From Hysterangium stoloniferum (lineage: Eukaryota > Basidiomycota > Agaricomycetes > Hysterangiales > Hysterangiaceae): a stretch of 64,000 nucleotides of DNA. Location: the NCBI GenBank assembly GCA_015178975.1, contig WHVD01000110.1:186001-250000 (forward strand), in the 5' to 3' direction. The position numbers and the translations under genes were made by a program. The notes under the pieces were generated by a model. The model did no database searches. It saw nothing but the letters and a program-made list of their open reading frames with translations, and was not told the DNA's origin. This document shows positions 37,156 through 47,754 of this stretch, one piece after another; the first letter of the stretch is position 1, and each line of letters opens with the position of its first letter.

Positions 37156-39883
37156 CTACTTAAATGTGGACTCGATACACGCTTTCAATTCTTTGTAGCT
37201 TACGACCAAACAACTTTGTTCATCTCGCGACACGAGCATAATGCGCTCATTCGTGCCGGCATCCAGCTAAAAGAATATTAGAATATTGGTTCTTAAAATT
37301 CATAATCCTACCTTGTTTAGGCATGTAAGGACATGCGACATATTGACAATTGGAGCCCCGTTTTCATCGACCTGATGAAAGACGTAGTCTCTAAATAGCT
37401 TGATGATATACCTGTCACCAGTTTCAGACCACCGCAGATCTCGATCAAATCTAATTTAGTGTGTTAGTTCTAACCAGATCGGAAAAAATAAGTTTACTCT
37501 GGTCGTTCATTTATGAAGCCCAATTTGCAGAGTAAACGCACAATCCTGCCATTCTCCAGCTCGCTAGCAAGATCATGTTCTAACCGGTCGGATTGACTGT
37601 AATTACTGTAAGTGGTGATTGTAGATGAACTTGTGAAAAAACATACTGCTGTAGAGCTTCCATTTCGGTCAACAGGCGGCTCCCGATCATCTCGAATAAT
37701 TGATTAATAGACTAAGTTTATTTAGCATGATACTTTCGCAAGACAAATAAGCTTACTTTCACAGGGCTTGGTTTGGATATGAGGAAAAGAATGACTGTCT
37801 TGAGGTCGGGCGTATAATTCCGCATTACCACCTCAAGGGATTTGGTCAAATTGTTAGCTGCCGCGAGATTATTGCAACACAAAGCAAGGATTAGTCGTCC
37901 AAACTGTAATATATCTTCTTGCTAAAAGAGCACGTCATTATGAGCAAGTATAGATGTCAGTTAGCCGGTCAAATATTTTACCTGCAATATGTGCACATCT
38001 TGCCGTGCATCGTAGGCCACGACGTCACCAACGCCGCACGAACCAATCCGGACACTTTATCGCCATATAAGCAACTAGCAGAATGATACAGACTGTAAAC
38101 GGACCGATTTTTCCCTGTAAGTAAGATCTTTGTGGCATCAACCATGCGCACCGCAAGACCTAGTGAGTGTGCAGTGCGGATCGCATTGCCTATTTGAGTG
38201 ATATACGTCCAAAGAACTGCCTCGGGAATGGGCGTAGGAATAGATAGGTGGCTATTCATGACTGAACCATGGGATCGTTGGGAGATTCTCAAATGAGCAT
38301 CGAAGAGCGTGGTTGCGTTTGGATGGTAGTCGTATGATACGATTAGCGCTGTGTATATCATATGTATGGCAATTATTAGGGGGAGTATAACTATGACGTC
38401 GACGTACAATTATCGTTGAAAGCTCTGGTAGTAAAAGCTTCGCGAACCGACACAATACTGGGATGCCTAACGCGGGACCATTGTTCGATAGCACCGAAAG
38501 CAGACTCGTGAGGTAACCGGAAGTCTATGCGCCGATCATCACGATCAATTCATGATACCTGTAGATGTATGACATACTCTCTATCCGCATTAGCACATAG
38601 GCAAGGCTATCCGTGGATGATGTTGCTTTGTATACCGAGGAGTGCCAGGACCCAAAGTTTGGACGTCGATCGTTGGTCGATAAAGCATGATCCAAAGGTA
38701 CAAGGGAATGATATCCTTGCAATTCTTCTGGGAGGTTGGATGACACAGCCAACGGAACCGATCGAATGGCCTCTGCACGTTCCGTGAGTTCCTGTCGAAG
38801 ACTATCAGACATGAAAAAAGATGTCTGTGGCTGGTCGGATTTAGTTAACGCAGCCGCATGTGAAATGGGCGTATACAGGTGATAATTGAGCTACATCACA
38901 AACAACTAATAGTCAGTCAAGATATGTGATAGTAATTACGATATTCTAACGGGTTGCCTGATAAATGAGTTCATAGATGTCTGATAGAATGAGTCCAATC
39001 CGGCTGCTGACGAAGTAGAATGAGCGAGCATTTGGGCTTGATTTGAGGAACTATCTGAACGGTCATAAGCCGAATGCTGATGGGAAATAATGTTAGATAC
39101 AATTAGCACTAAAATAGTCGCATACAATTTGCATATTCTGCAATCCTGGGATTAAATGCTGTTGAAGTATTTCGCCGTTAATACCAGACGTATCGTATGG
39201 GTCATACGGATCATGATCAAATGTATCACTAGGAGGCGGTGATGGACTACGTAAAGTATGAGATGCTGCTAGCAGACTATCACGTCAAAATAAATGCTTA
39301 CATGGACAGGGCGGGGTCAGGAGAAAGTTGAGTCCTGTCTTGATTTACAGCATTCTTTGGTATGAATACTGGGGCATTAACATTCTGACGGGAACTTGCC
39401 CCGGGATGTTGTGGTTGAAATGGAGAAGCATTGCGTGAACTAGGAAAACGTCAGGGTGACAATCGTATACGGCAAGGGGTAGATTACAGTTCGGATGAGC
39501 CAGACGGTATTCCCATATGTGTACGCTCATGTGCCTAGACGTAGTTAAAAATATTAATGAGCAGGACGAGAGACGTGGTGATTTACTGGAGGGTGATAAA
39601 AGATGCATCCTACACCCTCATACTGACACGACCTTGAAGATCGTTAGCAAGAATTGCCTTGTGAACACAAATGGACTTGTGATTACCCAAATTTGGAAAT
39701 GTTGCTGCATAATTTGAGCTCTGATGGTAATGTAACTTGTGAGTGTGATCGTATCTGAGGAGGGGGGCATGGGGACACACGGTTTTGATCCTGGGGAAGT
39801 TGTGGTGCAGGGGAACCGTCGGGACGAGAAGGAGCAACGATCTTGACCGCGGCAGACGTAGGCCGCGAAAAGAAAGCGGCCAT
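37156..39883 (-). CDS. PAN3: PAN3, regulatory subunit of the PAN2-PAN3 deadenylase
   Basis: Fifteen exons give 666 residues: 39883-39687, 39632-39587, 39534-39488, 39439-39302, 39246-39126, 39076-38951, 38890-38578, 38524-38408, 38348-38105, 38054-37982, 37921-37757, 37711-37647, 37596-37498, 37450-37312, 37266-37156. An N-terminal CCCH finger is rebuilt across intron 1 (Cys-X8-Cys-X6-Cys-X3-His, ending GCIFYH). The middle carries LNYHLYTP and [11 protein letters not shown], then the pseudokinase with [24 protein letters not shown] and [12 protein letters not shown]. The C-terminal knob holds [24 protein letters not shown]3 dimerises, binds poly(A) and brings PAN2 nuclease to mRNA. Many introns are near 50 nt, so the gene is fragmented in every single frame. 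Confidence 0.93.
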
Positions 39884-40054
39884 ACTAAGGCACTGCTATC
39901 ACAGACGGTAGACTCGTTCTTTGGTGTGTTAGCGCAGTGCGAAGTCCGTGACGCCCGGCGTGACGCCGGGCAACAAAAGTATGAACGAAATACTTCCTTG
40001 CTCCTTGCCACCACCTTCTGGCCCGAGTCACCCAAGCCCCTCACCAACAATACA
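39884..40054. promoter_or_regulatory. 171-bp divergent promoter, PAN3 / TFA2
   Basis: The two start codons are 171 bp apart on opposite strands, so the promoters must overlap. A CG-rich palindromic run, 'gcccggcgtgacgccgggc', sits at 39953-39971. Confidence 0.6.
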
Positions 40055-41181
40055 ATGCAGCGTACAACTCCCGCATGGCTCACGGCATCCAGCGCCCCGC
40101 CACCTATTATTCCTGTTTCATCTCCAGTTACAGACGAACCGCCAGCAAAAAAGCAAAAGAAATCTAAACCAAAACCAAGCCAGTCATTTTTTTTGAGCAT
40201 CCCATTTTGACGCATTGTTACTAAATATCACTCAGATGTGGTATATTCGCAGCCTGCCGACACTGGGACAGGTCAGAATACAATGACACAGCTCGTATAC
40301 GCTGTCGATCACCTGAAGGTACCGTCTCCTATGACTGCCATAATTTGTTGTTCTTCCCCCAGTTCCTCCTCAGAGCAATGGCAATCCGATGCGACTGCAA
40401 GAACTTGCCATTGTCACGGATACGCCTTTAATGTCTGATCCCACGCTGCTCGAAAAGTTCAAAGCGCATGATCGTATCGTACATGACCCAAAGACCGATC
40501 TCTATTCGTATCGGGTGAGTCATAGTCTGCTAACGGAAGCGTAGATATCATATCGTATTAACTATTAATTTCTGGGTCTTAGCACGATTATACTTTCAAA
40601 AATAAGGCATCTTTATTAACCGAGATTCAACGGAAAACACAGAATGGCGGAGGTATATCTGTCCGATTGTTAAAAGAGTCATGGAAAGAAGCACCACAGG
40701 CTGTAGAAGAGCTCGAGAAAGAAGGTGATGTATTAGTTACTCGGACAATGAAGGACGGACACATGCGTCTTGTATTTTGGAATGAGATACGGCCTGATGA
40801 GGAGAGTGGGGGCATGCGAGTTGAACAAGGCATGTATGATCTGATTTTTTTGGCGGTTTCTTTAATCCTCGCAACTGTGGTCAGAATTCCAAGACCTATG
40901 GCATTCGCTCACCGTCCCAGACGATACTGATTTGCTCAAGTCACTCGCGTCCGGTATGGCGCAGTTTGCATTCATCATTCCTCACCGACATGACTTTTTC
41001 TTTTTCAGAGGGGCTACAAGCTACAGCAGCAGAAACCGTCATTCCGAAACCCCCAGCAGGAAAGAAAAAGGGAAAGAAGATTGGTACAAGGCAGCGTCAA
41101 TCACGTATTACCAATGTTCATTTGAAAGGAGATATCGATCTCACGAAGGACTACGTCGCACCGGATTCTTCTAAGAAATAG
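40055..41181 (+). CDS. TFA2: Transcription factor TFIIE beta subunit
   Basis: Six exons (40055-40178, 40236-40318, 40374-40514, 40583-40829, 40885-40953, 41009-41181) give 278 residues. After a basic N-terminus (KKQKKSKPKP) comes NVVYSQPADTGTG. Two winged-helix segments follow: TQLVYAVDHLK...LLEKFKAHDRIVHDP, and HDYTFKNKASLLTEIQ...VLVTR with MRLVFWNEI. Then LWHSLTVPDDTDLLKSLAS and a basic C-terminus ending near DYVAPDS. TFIIE-beta joins TFIIE-alpha in the pre-initiation complex, binds promoter DNA and recruits TFIIH. Introns 1 and 4 only keep the frame if they start with GC rather than GT (see findings). Confidence 0.9.
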
Positions 41182-41331
41182 GACTGTTAGTTCATTCTGT
41201 ACCTTACCTTTGTGATTACTTTGTGATTAGATTGTAAATTTATTTATGCCGTATATTGTATAATACGGGGAGGGGTCAAGTATAGGTATGGCCTTGATCG
41301 AAGCACTAGTAATGAAAAGGACAAGATCGAG

Positions 41332-42537
41332 TCATCGCAGATGTCGACGATCATCGAAATCAGAGCCTCCCGCCTTCAACTCTGCATGTCCTATTTTCTC
41401 TAATTTGGAGTCAAACTCTCCCTTACGATAATACGTGACAATACGTTCAAGGAGCTCAGATGTCGATATACCAGGGGTACGCCGAGTGGGTACAAATTTA
41501 CCTGTAAAGGTTGTCCGGTTTTAGGCAGTTAAGAAACATTAGAATGTGTTATAAAAGCATACCTTGTGATTTAGCGTATGCATATACATCCTCATGACCT
41601 TCACCTGCATATGGATCTTCGTCGTGGGCGACATAATCTATCTGCCATTTATCTATAAATGCTTGATCGATAACCCAAGGAGCTTCAGCGATAACTTCAT
41701 CAACCCAACGACAATTCCGGACTGATTCGCAGCTATGCGGTAGAATATAGTGAATGGTGATTAGGTCAATTATTTAAAAGTGCATGACTAACCGTTCAGC
41801 GTGCGTCATTGCAGTACGAGCTTTGTGCGAATGTACGAGTTCGTCGGAGCAGACGCCGACTAAAAGGTAAACATTGAGAAAAGAAAGTTTGGCTTGCCGG
41901 AGTTGTAGGGCATGCCTTAGGAGCACAGTCGGTAAATAAATTTTCAGTCACAAATACGAGAACCATTTACCCGAAATGAAAAAGATCGTAGACACCTATT
42001 GATGTGGCTATCATTTATGGTGGGTTAGTATAAATGGTCAGACTCACCATCCGCATATATTCGAACAGGTCGGCCAAGTGGCGTCGGATTAATGGTGTAT
42101 TGGCGAGGAGAAGTGCCTTCAATAGCCGCATTCACGAAAGCTCTGATTTCCTCGGGTGTCAATGTGGCAGGATTGAAGTCCGAATCGACTACAGGAGGGG
42201 GCGGTAAAGGCTCCTCAGGCACTGAGGGGGGGATCGCAGTGGTATCAGCAGGTTGAAGGACCAGCGCTGGAAGACGATGATCAGGAGTGGATGTGGCGGT
42301 AAACGTAGGGGAAGCGAGAGGTGTACTGGCACTAGAGACAGTGTCTCTAGTGGCAACGGCTGTCGAGCTGGATTCGATATCACCGTCGTACGTTGGGGAA
42401 TCGACGCCCTCATCTGACGAGATAACTGCAGCGATTCTGGGTGTCTGATGGCGATTCCGATGTTGAACCATGGTACGAGCCTGTGATACGGAGAGAGTGC
42501 TGGACGCTGGATGGGTACGAGAGACTGGGACAGACAT
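41332..42537 (-). CDS. PCT1: Choline-phosphate cytidylyltransferase, with a 1-nt frameshift
   Basis: Exons 42537-42048, 41995-41971 (only 25 nt), 41916-41793, 41732-41563 and 41501-41332 encode about 325 residues once one extra base is discounted. The nucleotidyltransferase signature [18 protein letters not shown] is split over the micro-exon and includes HFGH. Further motifs are [35 protein letters not shown] and RTPGISTS. The enzyme makes CDP-choline from CTP and phosphocholine, the regulated step of the Kennedy pathway, at nuclear or ER membranes. In exon 3 a run of five A (plus strand, 41879-41883) shifts the frame by +1 between LRQAKLSF and NVYLLVGV; four A would restore it. The N-terminal 150 residues are Ser/Thr/Pro-rich. 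Confidence 0.88.
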
Positions 42538-42856
42538 TGCTGATGCAGCGTCGTCTGTTAGAGGATCATTGTCCTCTGTTATATATATATACTATAATTA
42601 GTTAGAACAAGAACAAGAATATGGGAAGCAGACCTTCACTAGCGTCGTATGCTGGAGAGTCAAGTTGAGGATGTTTGTTCATGGCAAAGGATCTCTTGCT
42701 ATGGAGAGTTTTTCTATGAGTACTTGTCTCCTCCATTGGCGTTGACTTTGGCTTTCAGCACGTGCCAAATAATGTCACGTGGTCATTTCACTTTTTGTCT
42801 TGTCGAAAAAAAAAAAAGAAATACCGATCTGCCAGTGCTGAGTGCTGAATGCGTCC
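42538..42856. promoter_or_regulatory. 319-bp divergent promoter, PCT1 / helicase
   Basis: Two genes start on opposite strands at the edges. The interval includes TA repeats (42581-42592) and an A run of about 12 (42806-42817). Confidence 0.5.
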
Positions 42857-45800
42857 ATGAGACGACGTCTCTCTCGTTTATTTATATCTCGTATGATTCT
42901 CCACTCATCAACTTTATCTCGCCAGCCTTCCACAGCTTTCGTTCGCCAGATAACTACAGCCAACTCTCTCAGTACAGAGATTGACTTGGACGTACCAGAA
43001 GACATCGACGACCAGATCTTATCCAGCATTTTCAAAAAGGATACTCCAAAAGATATAACACCTACTCTTTATGCCGGCTCGAGGTACGACTGGCGCAGCC
43101 GCGCCTCCTCTAGGAAAAATCCAGGCGGACTTATAGACCCACCCCTCCCTTCCAAAGGTAACACACGATATTCCAGGCGTATAGATCCAGTTATTGAAGA
43201 TGTACCCAATCCTTGGCATGAGGCTGTCCAAAATTACAAACTTCGGTAAGAACATTTCGTTTTTGCTGTCTTTGATTTTTCCGTTCATCTTTGTTTCATA
43301 CTAGGTTCCTCGATTTACTCAAGGCAGAGGAAGAGGAAGAAAGAAAGCTAATCAATTCTAGACTTGCAGAGTGGCCTTTGGATAAACTTCAAAAGAACGG
43401 TTACTGTCTGACAGGCCTATCTGCCTTTTGGCTCGATGCCCCTCAGTTCGGAAAACGTGTTGCGGCTTTTACTAAAGGTCCTGGGGTGACCTTACCTTAT
43501 CATCGTTTTGAGTGAATTTACATATCTTTCTTTTCATTACATGTTTGACTCAGATGTTATTAGTAACGGAACACAAATCCTATTGTCCAGGTTAGACCCG
43601 TTGAAGGAAAAACCACAAAGAGGAAGTATTATTCGAACCACAGAAACGGAAGTGAGAATCACTTTTGATGAAGAAAGTGATTTCGATTTTAGTGAGGAGG
43701 AGTGGAGGCGCATGGTCTGGAGGTGCGCTTTATTTTCTCTGTATCCTGGGACTTGACTAAGACTTTATCAGAATAGACTTGGTCAACACAGACATCGCAT
43801 ACAAGCGTATGTATGCGGCAATTAAACGACTCTCGAGCGACCCACAAGTTCATGAACGAGAGTCTCGGACTACTACTACTGAAGTGATACTAGAGGGGAC
43901 TTATTTGCGTGATATCCTGCTTTCCGCCTTCGCAACTGACCTCGAGCATGTGCCTAATTCTCTGGACCCTCAGACAATCGATGTTGCTTGTGACAGGCTA
44001 CCTCTAGCATCCGAATCGGTTTCCGCTTTCCCGCCGCAAGGCCTGCCAGGAGCGTTCGCTGCTGATCAGTTTATCCAGTCATGGGCTCGAAGATATTCAG
44101 ATTCGAAGGATCCACTTGTAGTAGAAGGTGATCCCGATTTGTCTGGCTTGAATGAGACTCAACGTCGAGCTGTTGCCATGATGCTTGGAAAGCGAGTCAG
44201 CCTAGTGCAAGGAGTGAGTTTGGAAGAACAATGAACATTATAGAGCTGACCAAGTAGCTCTAGCCGCCTGGCACGGGCAAGACCAAGACAATTATCGAAG
44301 CAGTCAGGTTGCTGAAGGTGATTATCATTTGTTTTCAACTGGACAAGTGATCAGACTAATTGCTGTGTCCAGGTCCATTTTCAAGTCCCACAGCCCCTAC
44401 TTGTATGCACATATACCAATGTTGCCGTCGATAATCTTGTCGAAGGACTATCGGGAACGCCCATCGCCCCCTTACGTATTGGGTATGGTGCCAAAGTCAA
44501 GCCGTCGCTTTTACCATTCACGTTAGAATACCAATTCGATGCCCATCCACTAAAGAAAGATGTTGATAAGTTGACGGACGACGTTGCAAAGCTTCAAGAG
44601 TACATTATCCGTACGCAAGAGAGACTGAAGGAGTTGAATCCATATGGCCCACAATCATACAAATTGACAAGACGAATCGTTGAAATGGAAGCCGGTGTGA
44701 AACGGAAGAGAGGGCGTATTTGGGCCTTGAAGATGGAGATTACGAGAGATATCATTAGTAAAGCGGATGTGGTGCGTGCTTTTGAAGTGGGTCGGGCGTT
44801 GTTGGTAGTGATGAAGATGGTGAACAGATTTGTACTACTTGCATCACGGCCGGATCGTCGTCGCTCCGTGTGATCGATTTTCCTGTTGTGTTCCTTGACG
44901 AGGCGAGTATGAGTACGGAGCCTGCGTCATTGATTCCACTCATGAAAGGCGTAAGTCTGTTGTTTTCCGTTGCGTTGATTTATCTCACTAGATTGGATAG
45001 TCACGACACCTCGCTTTGATAGGTGATCATAAACAACTTCCTCCGGTTATTACCAGTAAAGAGGCTCAAGCGGGAGGTTTGAGTATTAGTTTATTCGAGC
45101 GGCTTATAGAAGCGAAGAGTACGTGGTTTGTTCGTCGCTTTGGATTTAATGCCTGAATTTGTCTATATTATAGCTGTACCTACAATCATGCTTGACAAAC
45201 AATATCGCATGCACCCTTCCATCTCGCGTTTTCCCTCACGCGAGTTTTACAACTATTCGCTACTAGATGGGACAATGAGCCTGGATGGACAAGTATCAGC
45301 GACGTTACTTCCTCCGACATCTAGTCACCTCGAGATCAATCCTGAGACTGGCGATCGACCGTCTGTTATATTCTTAGATCACAGTGGGAATGAAGAGATG
45401 AAGGATCGAAGTAGGGTAAATTATAACGAGGCGAGGATCGTATGTGCGATAATTGAAGACCTATTAATGCAAAATCCTGTATGTCACGTCTAGATTATCA
45501 TCTTGTGTGTACTGTCACTGACCCTGGCTATAGGAAATGACGGGGCATGATATTGGGATCATCGCGCCGTATGCCGCGCAAATATCTCTGCTGACGCGTC
45601 TGCTGAAAGGTAACAAGGATTATCGAGATCAGTTGAAAGAGCTTGTAGGACCTGTGCGGGCGCTGCAGGTCGGAAATATTGAGGTGAAGACTGTGGACGG
45701 ATTTGAGGGGCGGGAGAAGGACGTCATTATCTTCTCGACGGTACGAAACAACGCTTCTGGGCATATTGGATTCCTTGCAGATCGACGGCGAATGAATGTG

Positions 45801-46028
45801 GGACTGACACGAGCGAAGCGCGGGTTATTCATTGTGGGAAGTGTGGGGACATTGAAGAAAGCAGAAGTTAGAACGAATCAGAGCAGAAGACCGAATGAAG
45901 AGCGGGAGGTGTGGGTAAGGTATATGGATTGGCTAGCGCAGAGCGGTGCGGTGAAGCTTTTGCGTGGGGAAGTGCTACAGAACATACTATTTCCGGGGGC
46001 TGCACGGACATCACATCACGTTCGATAA
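42857..46028 (+). CDS. SF1B helicase, UPF1/IGHMBP2 type, probable mitochondrial
   Basis: Ten exons (42857-43245, 43305-43511, 43564-43722, 43772-44213, 44264-44317, 44373-44771, 44828-44950, 45001-45118, 45174-45478, 45534-46028) give 896 residues. All superfamily-1B motifs are present: GPPGTGKT (I, near 400), [10 protein letters not shown] (Ia), FLDEAS (II), [10 protein letters not shown] (III), LDKQYRMHP (IV), [18 protein letters not shown] (V) and [15 protein letters not shown] (VI). The N-terminus ([12 protein letters not shown]...) is rich in Arg, Ser and Leu with no acidic residues for about 35 positions, like a mitochondrial presequence. The helicase class is firm. Substrate, polarity and location are inferred. 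I do not know a one-to-one yeast name. Confidence 0.9.
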
Positions 46029-47754
46029 CGTAGCATCATACTCCCCTTCATTTCATTTTATTTTTGGGTTCTCTTTTTTTTTTTTTTCGTGGGGATCCTC
46101 TCCATACGTCTATCCGCCCACAGCATGGGATCGATGCCACTTGTACACATGTAAACAGTACATCATGATTAATACCCGCCTAAGGAATTTACAATAACAG
46201 GGAGTAATTTGACTATTGTAGTTTGGATGGAGTTAAGGAGAAGAGTGTTGGCATGACCACAATTAATGGGGATGTAGGAGAGCTGTTTGGGATAAGAAGA
46301 GGAGCGGACCTCGAGGTGGGCATGCACTGAAAAGGAAAGTATAATGATTGGGAAACGTAACACTTGGTAGTAGATCATACTGTGGAAGCTTGGGAAGTAC
46401 AGCTACAAGTGGTTGGATAGCGAAAGCTGGGCACATGCGCATAGTCTGGACTGTGCATATCATATATACCCGCGGTGATACGAGTGATGATCGAGCAAGG
46501 ACAAGGGGGAAATGAAGAGAATATTTTCACGTAAGCACATAGAACATCACTAAAAGAGGATATATAGGGGAAGCGGAATGAAATGAAGATGGGATTTGGG
46601 CATTGGTGATTGATCGGACTCGCAATATATATGGATGGGGTATATGACGGGACTTGTGTAGATTTAATGCAAAGATTTATGGAGACATGAGCGGATGGAA
46701 TGTGAAGCTGAGGGATGGATACGAGTTACGTGAAGTATGGATGTTAATGTCGAAATCGACTGTATATCTGCTGGCGGCGTAAAGGAGGGTCGGAGTGGCG
46801 GGCACGATCGTATCGGGAGTAATATAAAATCAAAGTTACAGAATGTTTTCGGCGGTGGTCCGGCGCCGAATCAAGGCGTATCAATGGATCTGAATTGTTC
46901 CAGTTTGCTGCTTGGCAAACGGTTACGAAGCGGAAAAGTTTTCTGGAGGGGAAGAGGGATGGTGAAAAAAAAAAGATACCCGTGCACGTGGTGTTGTTAC
47001 GCGAGCAACAATGATGAGCAACAATAGAGCAGGTTATGGACAGCTAAACCTATTGGAGGAATTTATAGATCATTAAAAAATCGTCCTTTGGTGCTTGACA
47101 ACGGCTTCGCGACAGTCCTTGGTGCTTGGGGTAACGTAACTTTGTGTAACTTGGCGTACTTAAAGTGGAATTAGTCTGGTGATGGCCGAATACAGTTCGA
47201 TACAAATTTTGTATTTGAGTAACCTTTCCCGTCCCACACGGAGAGCGCTCATCGCGACAGACGCTATGTTCATATGCGTCAATTCTAATTCTTGACGGTG
47301 GCGGTGCCTGTTTCTTTATCGCAGCCAATGGCCACGGCGGTCAGGGTAGCCTCAGAGACCCTTCAAAAAAATTTTCGTTCTGAGAAGATATAATACCTCG
47401 ATCTTAATGTATATTGCAAATGGTGGCAGAGTTCCCGTTGATGTCATGAATACACTAGGTACTGGTCGCCGCTGCCGCCGCCGCAAGTCAAGATAACGTC
47501 GAAACACAGACGAATTAAATTCGAAATGATGGAAAGTATACGCGTACCGTACTCAATTCTCCTTATGATTGCCGCTTTTATCGAGAAGATCCTTAGATTA
47601 GATCCTACCCGCACCGCCTTCTTGACGCCTTCTTGACGATCCCTGGCAGGGCAAGAAAATCTTTATATATGTAAATGTATATATGATGGTAATATATTCA
47701 TATAACAGCCGTTCAACTTGTCTCCCAGAACGTCGACCCCCACTCCCATCATCC
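46029..47754. other. 1.7-kb intergenic region without a supported gene
   Basis: The left part holds the helicase 3' UTR with a long T run (46074-46087); the right part is the promoter of the zinc-finger gene. The longest ORF (46737-47027) has no homology feature and arbitrary composition. I saw no tRNA fold. Confidence 0.4.

Noticed and set aside
39948-40196. Alternative N-terminus of TFA2 in another frame, using a normal GT donor
   Set aside because: It splices in phase, but its sequence lacks the basic KKQKKSKPKP-type region and reads like an off-frame translation. Kept only as the alternative to a GC-AG intron.
41860-41910. Extra intron in PCT1 exon 3 instead of a frameshift
   Set aside because: The only possible intron (GC donor, 39 nt) would delete the conserved QAKLSF-NVYLL segment, so a 1-nt indel is the better explanation.
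46737-47027. 96-codon ORF in the intergenic region
   Set aside because: No domain, no conserved motif, arbitrary composition, and no splice continuation into neighbours.
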